The notes beneath the pieces were generated by a model that was not told where the DNA came from, made no database searches, and was given only the letters and a program-made list of their open reading frames with translations. A program made the position numbers and the translations under genes. A stretch of DNA of 64,000 bases from Desmodesmus armatus (Eukaryota > Chlorophyta > Chlorophyceae > Sphaeropleales > Scenedesmaceae). Of this stretch, positions 34,217 to 46,573 are shown piece after piece; position 1 is the first letter of the stretch, and each line of letters begins with the position of its first letter. The stretch spans positions 37,573-101,572 of the forward strand of contig VIIQ02000788.1 of assembly GCA_007449985.2 (NCBI GenBank). The letters are read 5' to 3'.

Positions 34217-34518
34217 GCCCCGCGGGGCTTGGAGGTCCCCAGCAGAGGGGAGACCCTCTGCTGAGTGGGGGTGGGGTGTTTGGGGGGGGGGGGGGGAGTG
34301 TTTTAGTTTTGGCCTTACCATCGGTGTGCCCGGCAAGATTTGCAGCATTGTACAATTAGCATTGTCTGCAAGACTTTCAGTTGCATCCCTGCAAAGGGAT
34401 TGCTTGCTCTGCGAAAGCAGGCAAGTTGCGCGTCAACTGCGCAAAAACCGGCCTGTGCATCACTGGCTCGGTGGGCAGCCATTTTTTCTTTATGGGTCGA
34501 GTTTCTCCCCAGCTGCCC
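34217..34518 (+). ncRNA. Candidate guide-scaffold RNA (structured region 3' of the Fanzor)
   Basis: Consecutive strong hairpins: GCCCCGCGGGGC (34217-34228); CAGCAGAGGG-GAGA-CCCTCTGCTG (34240-34263); ATCCCT-GCAA-AGGGAT (34385-34400); CTTGC-T-CTGC-GAAA-GCAG-GCAAG (34403-34425); TTGCGC-7 nt-GCGCAA (34426-34444); and GGGCAGC...GCTGCCC (34473-34518). Three of the loops are GNRA tetraloops (GAGA, GCAA, GAAA), which is unlikely by chance in one short stretch and typical of structured RNA. A poly-G tract (about 34280-34296) separates the first pair from the rest. The position, 130-430 nt after the Fanzor stop, fits an omega-RNA or fRNA. Transcription and boundaries are inferred. Confidence 0.45.
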
Positions 34519-34564
34519 ATGAAGAACACCCCAGGATACTTTGAAAGTTTCCTGGTGTGACTAT

Positions 34565-37101
34565 TCAGCATGATCGAACCGTGTCACACTGCCTCGGTTG
34601 GCCTCCGCTGCCGGCTGAATCTGCAACCATTCTGTTCATGATCTCAATTGCCAACACGACACTGTCTTTGGTCGACCTGGTTGTCCAAACTGAAGCTGTG
34701 CAAGCCGTCGCAGTAAAGCACCTGGCACCCCAGCACCATTTGCACCATCCTCCTGGCAAGTTGAACAGGCACAAACAAAGAACAGCGCTGCAGTAGTCCC
34801 TGACCGCCGCAACAAGTTTCTGAACAGGAGCATGAGACCCGGAAGAGTCTGACTGGCAGCCATACAACAACTCCTGACATAACGGCCCCACAGTGAACAG
34901 CACATGGCTCAGGGCCTCACCCCTTCCGCACCAGTAAGCACGTCTCAACAATGCTGTTGCGGGCGCTGGTGCACCATACCCACAGGATGGCGTCAGTTGA
35001 CGTAGATTGCAAAGACAAACTTTGCCCTATGAGCCTTGTTTGGCTCCTGAAAGGGCGATAAGGCGCTGATCCAGTAGAGTAGTAGTAGTGGCAAAGTGAT
35101 GCGTGCAACAGGCACGTCGACAAAAGCCGTCCCATCCACAAGCACAGTGTCCCATGCTGGGGCGCGCAACCGCTATGCCTTACCGCCCAGGAACTACACA
35201 TGAGTGCAAAAGAGGGGCGCAATTCGAAACCAATGACTATGCAATGTAAGTCCGCAGCATATCTCACCCCAACTACAGCACATCCCACCCCCAAAAAAAC
35301 CAAGCAGTGTGGAGGGACAACACCATTTGGCGGCACTCGCGTTACCCTCCTGGTTTGGGCTGTTCTGAACTCCCAGTCAAAAAGCACCAGGCGCCGGGCA
35401 CTTCATCAACCGTACGGTGGTGAGTGGACCAACTCATTGCTGACCCAGCATGCACAACAACATGCGCATGCATGCTGGGGGCACAACACGACCTGCTGTC
35501 AATTCCCAACCGTAAAGTGCAACTCATCCCTTTGCATCACCAAACCATCAAATCACAACCGCAATGTGCAACTTCTCCCTTTGCACCAACCCACCGCCAA
35601 ACCCGACCAAAATGATGTGCAACTGCTCCATTTGCGGCAAGAGCCGGTCAATGTAGTGTAACTGTGACAGACTGGTGCGCTGCCGTAGTCCACATATTCA
35701 TCCAATGCAGGCTGCCGTCCTCTTCCTATTTGGTCTCTGCCTTCCTCCACATATTCGGTCTTTGGTAATCCATCCCTCATCAAACACAAACCCATCACAG
35801 CATGCATTTCAGGCATCGGCATCTGGCCGGACAGTGCAGTGAAACTACCTTCGCTATCTCAGCAGGGGCATTGCTGCTCCAGCAAGAAAATGTCAACAAC
35901 ATGATGGTGGCATTGGTACGCCCACATCGACAAAGGACCTAGCCAGACCTCCAGTGTTGGCAGTGCATGCGCAGCCGTTCTGACTGGCGGCTCCTTCCAT
36001 AGCTGGATGTGGAGTGGGGTGCAAGGCAAACGTCCACCAAGATCCCAATGGGCATAGTCACCCAACAATTCCAACAACCCAGCACATGTCATCGAACACA
36101 CAAGAGCACATACCAAGCATCCATTTGGGGCGGCTTGCATGGGCATCTAGCCAGTAAGTGCTATCAATCTATACCAGCAGGGCACAGCTGATCAAGCAAA
36201 GCTACCAACAACGTAGCGGTGGCGTTTGTGCTGCCACACCCTCTAAAGGATGCCAGATCTTTCCGTAATGCATGCGCACACCATTCCCAACTGTGGGTCC
36301 TTCCATGAATGGGTGTGGACCTGGGTGCGAGGCGAAGATCACACACCCAACGGGCACAGGCACCCGATCAACCGACAAAACCTAGCACCCGCCCCAACTG
36401 TTCAAACCAAAGAAAACAATCAGCACATGTCGGCTGAAGGCAACGCCGCAAGCGGCTGCTGGATAAAGTAATACACTCCATGAGCTGTGCAAACATTCAA
36501 AAACAACTGTGCAGCCAATCAGGGCAGCTGCCACAAAGGACCGCCTTCATAACCCCATGATGACACACTGACCTCGAGAGCCGACAAACCAGCACAGCAG
36601 CCTGGCAATAGTACATAGCGACAAGGTTGGGGGTATTACTCCCACCTTCACATCGCTAGCCCAGCGTGCAAAGCAATCAGCTACCAAGACATACTGAGAC
36701 CACTGACTTTCCGCCAACGCAAACAGTGGTTGCACGAGGGAGCAGCAAGCTCAAGTGCACGCCGGCGCCATCAGGTAGCATGATGCAAAGAATCCCATCA
36801 GACACATCAGACAGGCGCCTGTAGTAGTGGCACAGTGCCTGAACCAGTGCGGTATCATAAGCGCTGTGATGTTTAGCAGCGCAACATACTGCCCAGTCAG
36901 CAGCTGCATGCGCAGCCGACCATCACAAGGCCCAAAGGTCCGATAACACAAGCACACAGCAGCAGTAGCAAAAGTGTGGCTGTCTGCCCACCATGACACA
37001 CACTCATTGTATAACCTGTGCACAGGCCCCAGCCCCACCCACCACGCTGCCCACCTCACCACACCACAACAAGGACAAGACCCCGCCACCAAAATCTGCA
37101 C
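34565..37101 (-). pseudogene. Decayed or unrecognised multi-exon membrane protein region
   Basis: Several minus-strand stretches have a coding look and hydrophobic runs: RLRMQLLTGQYVALLNITA with MIPHWFRHCATTTGACLMC (about 36950-36800), QPLFALAESQWSQYVLVADC with FARWASDVK and a donor GTGGGA (about 36735-36640), and repeated segments WKDPQLG / WKEPPVR near 36290 and 36000. The first two are in one frame but separated by a TGA, which suggests a broken gene. No start, stop or full set of splice sites can be set and no family is recognised. It could be part of the Fanzor-carrying element or of an older gene. Confidence 0.25.
35517..35645 (+). repeat. Three degenerate units of about 50 bp
   Basis: GTGCAACTYMTCCCTTTGCA-like starts recur at 35517, 35566 and 35617, each followed by an A/C-rich spacer with AACC and CAAATC motifs. 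Confidence 0.6.
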
Positions 37102-37409
37102 CCCCCCTCCACAAAATTAAACACATCCCCTCAAGTAAGGTCTTGACAGACCGGCAAACACCACATGGGTGCTTTCGGATGGCAGCTCCATGCACAGCCA
37201 ACCCCAGAGAAAGAAGAATTGTACACCAATGCCAGTGTGCACCCCCCAAGTGTCCGAAAGGATGATGAGTAGCACCACCTTGTGACTGTCACTCTAAGAG
37301 CGTAGGGTGACTATGCTGGCTGCTAGGCCCCTAAAACCGCAATCCCGACCATGCACAGGGCGCTCAGAACAGCACAAGCACAATGCGCCGCCTTCTGTAC
37401 TGTGGGCAA

Positions 37410-40400
37410 TCACAGCTCTTCATGCACTTCCAGTTGGTGATCTCCTTGCTGCTGCAGCTGCTGCCCCTGGTGATGCACGCTGGCAGGAGCAAAGCCTGTC
37501 CTGACAGTGCTGCCAGTGTTGACATCTGTCCCAAATGCAGCAGCTGCAACTCCGGCCTTTGCATGTGCTGTCATTACTGCCAGTTCGACTTCGTCTGCTG
37601 CCCGCTGGTACGGCTGCCGCTGTGCCGCGTAGCGCTGCATCGCTGCTGCAACTCCCTGCGCAGTCTGTGCATACGAGCTGTTGGACATCACCTGCAAATG
37701 TGGTGTAAAGACAGAGATGACGGCACCGTTGAATATAGTGTGTTTGCAGCAGCAGTGAGTAGCACTGACAGCATGCTGGTGGCAGGCGCACTGCTGCTGC
37801 TGCATGGTAGTTAAAATTTCCCTGATGCCCTGCTCCTCGATTGCGTCTGCTCCGCCAACTGCGTAGTACATGCGCAACAATCCAAGGCAGCTGCGGCATC
37901 ATGCACCCCAGCCGCACCTCCTGCACAAGCGCCTGCATCCCCTCTGCCGTGAAGTGTGGCGGGTCCTTGTCAGCCTTCCTGAAGGCAGGCGCCTCTCTGC
38001 TGACCACTCCCACACCACGGCTCGCTAGCCGCCTCGCATGCTCAGCCTGGTGGCACAGGCAGCAGGACAACAGCCCACAGGAGCACTGAAGAATGCACGC
38101 AATCTCAGCACAGCCGGCTCACCAAGATGTATGATGTCTAAGCCAAGCCCGTGCGGTTCACAGAACCATCCCGATGGCTTGACGTTGGCATAAGCAACCG
38201 AGGTGTGTAAACACACGCCTATGTCTGTAGGTGGTGATGCTTGCTGTTGTAGGCCGGACGATATCACACAAGGACAAACTCTTTCAACAACAGCCACATG
38301 GCCTGCTAGGCAGCGTCTTCAGTACGCAGGCATAGCACCGCAACTCGTATGTATGTGAAGTGCAGCGGTCTCACCTGCTCAAAGTGAATGGGCACAGCTA
38401 CCACAGGCACTCCATGAAAGGCTGCTTCGTTCACACTGTGCACACCACAGTGCGACACAAACGCGCGCGTGTTTGGATGGCCCAGCACGTCCTGCATGCA
38501 GCGGCCAGCACGTATGTTGAGCACACCTTGGCTCAGCACACAATCAGCTCAATTGTGAATGGTGGAGCACAACCCCTGCTGATTCAAGGACCAAGGAATC
38601 AGCCGCTGGCGGGGGCTCAGGGGAATTTACCAGGGTTTGTGGTTTGATAACCCCCAAAAAACAAACTCAACAGTGGTTGACTTCTCTCGAAACAGTCATG
38701 CCTGACATCAGCGATCTCTCTCTACCACAGAACACAGCTGGCCGCATGCAAGCTGTGGTCACAGCTCTGTGTCTAGAGGCAGCCTACGTACATCCGCAAT
38801 GACTCATCAACCCTTGCCACTCACATTGTAGTCCACCCAAGGTATAATCATAGTGTTGGACCCTAGGGGCAGCTCAGCCTGACGCACGCCGTCCGGCAAA
38901 CCCTGCTCTGCCATCGCCCACAAAACCCTGGTGGGCGCCAGGGCTGCAAAGCTCCGTGCCAACTGCGTGACGTCGCTGTGTGACAAGGCCACGGTCTGTA
39001 AGGTTGACCCGAAGGCGGCTAGGACAAGGCCATGTGGGGAGGCTCCTTCCACAAACTCTGCCACTTGGGCAGGCTGGATTGGGTGTGGCGGGCGGGGTGT
39101 GCCTGGCCCCACTAGCTTCTGCAGGACAGCCAGACACCACACAACAACAGTGTCTTTGTGGAAGACACAGTCAGCCAAAACAGCAGCATCAGCCATGCAA
39201 AACAGCGGGCGCGCAGCTCACTGCGCTAGCCACAGAAGCTGTAGATGATTGCGCCTGTATGACCAACATGCTACGGGTAACAGCCCCATGCCAGCTTGTC
39301 ACCACCCATCCTGAGCCAGACACCACCCACCTGATGCGCAGCAAGCGGCCTGGGTGGCTCTAACAAAAAGGTGCTCAGGAAGACTTCCAGCAGTGGACTG
39401 CAGCGCTGCAGCTGTTGACCCCGTAACCGCAGCAGCAGGTTGGTCAAAGGGCAGCCACTGGCGGCTCGTGGCAGTTTGCTTGATTTCCTGAGGTCCACCC
39501 ACGGGTTGGGCCCATAGTCCATCACGAGCGCTGGAAGATGAACCGCCCGCGACACAAGGTGGGCAGCAATGGAAAGAACATGTCAACAAACATATCCAAA
39601 ACAGACACACGGGAAGGCAAAAGAGGGGAAATGAGAATGCCAGGGAGGCCAAAGAGGGTCCGGCTCGTGCGCAAGCTGACATGCAGGCGGGAAAGCGGAT
39701 TGGCCCCAGCACAGAGCAGTGCGTGCAGGCAGATGCACACCGCAATGCAACCTGGCTGTCACCATGCAAGCAGGTTTTGCTGTCTATGATTGATGCTGCA
39801 TATTTACTAGCTTGTTATATGGCCCCAGCACAGGGCAGCTGTGCAGGCCCAGCACATTGCCATGCAACCCTCGGTGGCGCAAGTCCTGCAGCACTGGTAC
39901 TTGCAAGAAGCCGTGGTGACCGCTCATACAATCCCAGAAAGATGGCAGCGGCAGCAGCACCAGACACACCATCTGCACCACTAACAATCACCAACAACAT
40001 TCTTGACGTGTGCCTGCTGCAGGGAAATGCTCAATCTGTCGGTGTTGTGTGTGAAAAAAGCTCAACTCACAGGGCACGATGTTGCGCATGATGTAGGCCA
40101 CTGCATTCTTTGCAGCCCCCGAGAACTTGTGCAGGTCTGACTCCATTATTCCAGCACCGAACTGCAGCACCAGGCCCGCGATACGCAGCAGTACGGAGTT
40201 CAAGTTGCGCAGGCTATGCGTACAGTGTGCGCACCCTGCTGCAACGTCATGCAGCCTCCCCAACATCATCAAACATGCATATCATGAAGCTGGCAATCCA
40301 AACAGCACGCAAGTGCAGTCACAAACAGAGCTAAGGATCATCAACCGTCCCAAACCGCTGCTATGGTTGTTGGCAAACCTTCTGAGTATCACTGAACCCT

Positions 40401-41945
40401 AGTCCCTGTGGCAGCAACTGCGCACACCTGTGGCACTGAGACCGGCGCGTCAATCATGGGGTGTCCATTGATGTCGATGAAGGGCAAGCCGCCCAGCAGG
40501 TGCGACAGCACACAGCCACAGCTGTCGCTGTGTGGCATGGGCACGGCGATGCCCATGATCGCATCGGCATCGAGCGCACGTATCCGCTGCAGGGGATGAC
40601 CGGTGAAGGAGACAAACAGGAGACAACCACGGCAACAGCATCCTCGTCAAACGCTACTGACGCACCCACTGCTCAGCACACAGATGGTTGGTTGGTCATG
40701 GGCTACGATGTTGGATAGCTTATGCATTAGGCAGCTGGCACATGACAACAGCAGCAGGGCTTACGTCAGCACAACACTTCAGCACCACAGCGATACACAC
40801 GAACCTCACTGCTGTTGTGCTGGCCACACCGCATGCTCACCTGCATGGCCCCTGTATCCTGCAGGAGTGCTGCGCAGGGCCGTGCAAGCATGTTTTGTAT
40901 GCCGACAAGCATCATCAAACCTGCAGGACAACCAGAAAACAAGGCTCAGCACAGCGAGCGGCTGGAATAGCCCTGCCACTGCTTCACAGGGCGCCCGCAG
41001 TGTATCCAAGCTGTGTTTCAGCATCAAACAGCAACAAGAACAGGCACACAGCGCATCGGCACACAGCATGCACATCTGCTGCAAGCCAGGAGTGCCCAAG
41101 TGCTGCCCAGCCTTGCTCTCCCCAACACAACTGCCAGATGCCAGCAGCAGAAGTGGCCAGTGAACCTACTTGAGTATTTGCCAGGATGCTGTCCAATCTT
41201 CACTAGGTTTCCAACCTCGTCCTTGGCAGAGAAGCCATCCGGCATGCTGAAGTCAAGAAACTGCATGGCCTGTGCGGTTGTGTTGCTGCTGTGCCGCGCT
41301 GCCGCCCGCTTTGCAAAGCTCAGGCCGTTGGCAGTCACCACAACAGTGACTGAATGACCCCTGCACAAGCAGCATCAGGACGGGCAGGCACCCCGATCAT
41401 GCCCAGCCTGAAGCAATTTGCGTGTCCACCCTGTGCATGCAGTGTGCTGGGCCAGGGATCTGCCAGTCTGCATTTAGCTTGATTAGCACAGTTGCTGCCC
41501 CCAGCAGGATCACCTGCCCTTGTGCTAACCATCTACAACTGTACAACTGTACAACTGTACAACTGTACAACTGTACAACTGTTCAACGTACCAAACTGCT
41601 ACCACACTCAGCAGTGTAGCTGAGCAGACAGCTGCAGGCTGGGCAGTGCAAGATGATTGCTACACCCATCAAGGTTGTTGATCAGCAGGCCAGGTACACA
41701 TAAACCGGTAGCGTCCACATAAGGGCGGGGTGACATCCCTGCCGCCAACCTGGACATGACTTGCTGCAAGTGCAGGCTCACCTGGCCTGCAATGCTGCTG
41801 CCACGCCCATGAGGTCCATACTGGGTGAGTTTCCGCCCATGAAAGGCAGAAACAAGAACCTCAACGCATCAGCCTGCTGACAGACACTGAGCAACAGCAG
41901 CACGTGGACATAGAGGGCTGTCGGACGCCAGTAGGACGTGCCCAT
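37410..41945 (-). CDS. UDP-glycosyltransferase (GT1), UGT copy 2
   Basis: Ten minus-strand exons: 41945-41782, 41360-41170, 40920-40841, 40586-40428, 40161-40071, 39530-39331, 39118-38825, 38491-38375, 38046-37918 and 37691-37410. All phases agree; product 568 aa. Start chosen at the ATG that gives a signal peptide (ALYVHVLLLLSVCQQADA). It then reads LRFLFLPFMGG and GHSVTVVVTANGLSFAKRAA, with the sugar-binding signature VSHCGVHSVNEAAFHGVPVV ending in FEQ. Exon order and most junctions match UGT1, except that UGT1 splits the first exon in two and merges two others, so they are tandem paralogues that have drifted. The tail is Gln-rich (HHQGQQLQQQGDHQ). Function as for UGT1; substrates unknown. 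Confidence 0.87.
41529..41587 (+). repeat. 8-bp microsatellite (AACTGTAC)n
   Basis: About seven head-to-tail copies of AACTGTAC in the first intron of UGT2. Confidence 0.9.
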
Positions 41946-42267
41946 TCGGATACTCGTGAGTAAGAGAGACTGAACCACCGCCTTGTGCCGTCTGGCAGAC
42001 GGTGTAATCGTGGGATGTGCTGTAGCATCCGCCAGTGATGCCGATCAGCGGAGGCAGCAAGCAGGAAGCTGTGTCTGCTGTCACCAGCCCCTCCACACGC
42101 CGACTTGGCTGCTGTGGGTCCGGGGTAGTGAGTCACTGTGGGTGATGACTAATTGACAGCCGAGCAGCCTGGCTGCCTAGGGAGTATCCCGGATAGGTCG
42201 GTGGGCTGGGATCCTGTTTCAAAAGTCAAGATCAAGGCTCGTAGCAGGCCGCGGCCTTTGATCATCC
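41946..42267. other. Divergent promoter region of UGT2 and the AT-hook gene
   Basis: 322 bp between two start codons on opposite strands. No clear TATA box or other element was recognised; two short reading frames here are not supported. Confidence 0.4.
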
Positions 42268-42452
42268 ATGGTGCTGCTCTGCAGTTGTTCTGCAGCACAG
42301 GCAGCAGGCAGGCTCAACCGATGCCTTGGAGAGCTTGTACAGCTGCAACACCTCTGGAGTGGCGCACTTTCTCAAACAGTACGTATACATGCTTCTGATC
42401 ATGCTCTAGACATGGTGCAGGCACACCAGCCTGGCAGCGATTTGGTGGTTGA

Positions 42453-42490
<38 letters not shown>

Positions 42491-44507
42491 CCAGCAGTTT
42501 TAGCCAACATGTTGTATGCAAGGAGCCTTGTTGATGTGCACCCGTTACAAAACCCACATCAACTTTCTCTTGTGGACGTATCGATGTGTATTGATGTGAG
42601 CAGTTCACCTCACCACTTGCTTGCTAACTTTCTGCCTTTGCTGCAGGCTACCGAAAGCGGTGCTCGAGCTAGCTCGCCTGCAGCTGCTGCAGCTGCTGTC
42701 AATCAGGAGCCATTACATCAGCAGCAGGAGCAGCAGCAGCAGCAGCACCCAGCTTTTGCGGACCTGCTGCTTCAGTTGGAACAGCTGCATGGCCTTCCCC
42801 ACTCTGCCGGCAACACTACCAGACATGGCTCCAGCAGCAACAGCAGCAGCTTGATAGCCGGCACCAGCAGTACCTTGCTGCACCCGGGTCCGCGGCAGCG
42901 AGTGCACCATGACCTGCAGAGCCTGGCCAGTGGCATGCGTCGGCAGCAGCAGCAGCACTTGGGGACCTGGCATCAGGGGCCGCTGCTAGGAGCTCTGCCT
43001 GGTCCTGCAGCAGCTTCTGTACTGCACAGCAGCGGCACCCGTGCTGTTCACATAGCAACACCCCTAGCAGCACCTGCTGCACCTCTGGCTGACGATGCTG
43101 CAGCAACAGCAGCGGCAGAGCCACCGCAGCGGCAACAGCAGCAGCAGCCCGAGGCAGGCAGTGTGCCGGGCTTGCAACCCTATCAGCAAGCAGCAATAGA
43201 TGCGGTGACCTCCCAGCTGCGCCCCACGCAGCCACGGCTGCTGCTGCAGCTGCCACCCTCAGCAGCAGTGAATCAGATCATGACACAACTGGTGTCGCAC
43301 TATGTACACTCTCACGCTCTGCTGCTGCTGGTCAGCTCTTCAGCCCGGGTCGCTGCCCTCAAAGCCGCGCTGACTCCATTACTAAACCCCGACCTGAGCC
43401 CTGACCGCATCAACCAGGGTATAGGCCCTAGGGTTGTACCGGGGGAGTTGGTCCAACCCCAGCACAGGGTTTTGATCGCAGACCTGCAGCAGCTGCAGAA
43501 CGTATCAGCAGCAGCGGTGCAGCTGCTGCAGCTGCAGCAGGCTCCCCAAGTGCTGGCAGTATATGAGGACGGCTTCTGCAGCAGTACTGAGGACTTATCT
43601 GACACAGCAGCAGCTGCTGCTGGCAGCGACAGCTGGCAGGCAGCTGACTCACTCAGCCCCCAGCAGCAGCAGGACCCCAGCAGCAGCACCAAAGCATCGG
43701 GGCTTCAAGGGCCTCAGGCCCTTGCAGAGCAGCTGCTGCGACAGCTGCGGTTCCTCCCGCAGCTGCATGCTGCTGCTGACCCCAAGAGGCCTCTGGTGAC
43801 CCTCAGCAGCAGGAGCTGGCAGCAGCTGCTGCTGCCGCAGCCGCCGGCGGCCGGCAGCAATGGCAGCAGTGCTGCTGCTGAAGGGTTTAAGCTCCCGGGG
43901 TACAGGCTGCTGTATCCTGAGGCTGTAGCAGCAGGGCTGCTGAAGCAACCTGAGGCTCTTAGCATTGCAACAGGCACACAGGTGCTGCCACAGGATCTTG
44001 TGGCAGCAGTAGATGCCTCAGTACTCACCTCTCTCAGCAGCAGCAGCAGCAGTAAGGACGCAGTGCAGCAGCAGCAGCAGCAGCAAGCTGTGCATCAGCT
44101 TGGGACCCTACTGCGCTCTGAAAAGGCCCGCACAGGTGCCGTTGCAGCAGCGGTGAAGACCCTAGCAGTGCAAGACGGAGGCAAGGCTTTAGTATATGCC
44201 TGTGGGCAGCAGCATGCTAGGGATCTAGCTGTAGCACTTATGCTGCAAGGCTTACCCAGCCTCTCTCTCCACGAGGAGCAAACCCCAGAGGAGCATGCAG
44301 CAGTGCTGTGGGGATTTGAAAACGGGCCAGACAGGGTTTTGGTCGCCAGCAGCAGCTGTATGCAGGTGTTGACGACAGCGGGACTCAGCTGCTCGGTCGG
44401 GTGTGTGGTGATGGGGGTGCCGACGGTAAACGCAGAGGTATATGCTGCTGCTGCGGCACCTGGGCTCGTGGCAGGGCTTGTTGGGGATGCAGGAAGGCTG
44501 GATTCAG

Positions 44508-44540
<33 letters not shown>

Positions 44541-46536
44541 CGGGCAGGTGCTTGTTTGTGGAGTTTGCTGACCAGCTAGGGGTATCCCTCTCTCCTCCTG
44601 CTGCTGCAGCTGCTGCTGCTGCTGATATCCCTGCTGCTGCAGAGTCTGCTGCTGTCACCAGCAGCAGCAGCAAGCGGCGCAGGCGTACGCGGACAGCCCA
44701 ACATGCAGCAATGCTGCCATCAGCACCATCGCCACCCCCAGCAGCAGCAACAGCAGTAGCAGCGTTCCCTGCCGCACAGCTGCAGCAGCCGCTGCGCTGC
44801 CAGGATGTCTTTGGCAGCAGCATGTGCCAGCTGCTGCCGCCACCTGCCAGTTTGACTGCTGCCATTGCTGCTGCAAACGCCCCTCCCAAGCCGCTCCTGC
44901 GGCCCCTTCCAGCAGCCAACAGCAGCAAAAAGGGCGGCAGCAGCCAACAGTGCATTGGGGACGTGGTGTGGAGCATCTGTGAAGATGGCAGTTGGGCTAT
45001 ACCCTTGAGGCGTGGCCGGGGCCGCAGCTTGGACGGGCTGAAGGTTTTGTGGTTGAGCAAGACCCAGCGGGGTTTTGTGCCGCAGGTGGAGGAGGGTTTA
45101 GGGCACATGGTGCCGCTGACGCCAGGCGGCGCGATGTCACTGCAGAAGGCTAGGGTGAGTTGTCCTATGGCATGTTTGCCCTGCCTCGTCCACCACTCTA
45201 CTGCTGTGCAGCTGCTATGCTCCATCCTCTCGTCCTCATCCTCATCCTCCTCCTCCCTTCTAGAAAGGTCTCCTCCCTTTCAAGCATCTGAACCCCCACC
45301 TCCCTGACCGAACGCTGCTTTCTCAGCATGCTTGTTTGCATGACATCGTCAGCTGTGCTGTTGCCCCAGCTGGTACCTGCTCTTCTTGCACACATGTTGA
45401 CGACGCTGACTCAAGGGCCTTGACTCTTTCCGACCCTTTACCAGCGTCCCTTGTTGCCTTACCTGTTACCTGTACCTGTCACCTACCCTGCAGGACGTGG
45501 GCGAGGCATGGTTGCGCCGCGAGCACCCGGTCGAAGCATCCATGCGGGAGCCGGGCGGGGAGTGGCGGGATCGGGACATCAGCGACTCGCAGGTGATATT
45601 CTGCGAGCGCTATGGCATGGCCTACGACCCGGGATGGAGCCGAGGCACCGCCAACAACATGCTCGACCGCTTTGTCGTCGAGGTGAGCGAATGCACACAG
45701 GAGGTTCACATGAAACTGCAATTGTGTTGAATGAGCGTGTGCAGACAGGCGGTGCACTGGGACTGCATTTGGCTCAATGGCATCACGAAGTGCTGATCAT
45801 GCCCCAACCACACTTCTTGCCCCCCTCCCCACCACACAGGTGCTGCGCAAGCCCCTCCACTCCAGTCGACACCCCTGCCCCAGGCGCACTTTGGGGACAC
45901 CTAGGCCCCCCTCCCCTTTCACACCCCTCCCTTACCCCTGCGGCCAATGGCACACTCAAAGCTTACACTTTGCCTGAACTTTGCTCCATACTTGGATCCA
46001 TGTCAAACTGTTGAACATAGGTGCTGCGCAAGCCTGTGGAGGACCGCCAAGCCTTCCTGCTCAAGCAGCTGGCCCCCTGTGCCCCCACGGCCATCGTGGG
46101 CCCCCGCAGCGTGGCCATGACCTTCCAGCACAGCGCACAGCTGCTGCAGACTGCACTGCTGCACGGCCACATCACATTTGCCAACAGTACAGCAGCAGCG
46201 GCTTCTGATTCTGCTGCTGCTGCTGCTGCTGGTAGATCTGGTGGTTCTTCCTCCTCCAAAAGCAGTACCAAGACCGGCAGCCGCTCGTCCAAGCAAGCCT
46301 CTACGGAAAGGCCCCCCCCTGGAAGCTACCAGGCCGCATCAGCAGCAGCAGCAGCAGCAGGAGGGTCGGCAGAAGGGGCAGATGCAGTCTTGCCTTCTAG
46401 GAAGGCCCTGCTAGCTGAGCAGGAGGCGCTGTATGATGCTGGGTTGAGGCCCAAGCACAGCTGGATGGTGTTGAATGGGGGTAAGGATTTGCTGTTGGAC
46501 CTTATGAGTGGGAGCTACCTGTGGCTGAGCAGGGTC

Positions 46537-46573
<37 letters not shown>

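Noticed and set aside
31803..34527. TTCATGGG / CCCATGAA as terminal inverted repeats of the Fanzor element
   Set aside because: Only 8 bp match and the left copy overlaps the UGT1 start codon; no target duplication was seen.
44095..45225. 376-codon open frame on the minus strand
   Set aside because: It is antisense to the large helicase-like exon and consists mainly of the complements of CAG/GCA repeats. The + strand frame has matching splice phases and domain similarity.
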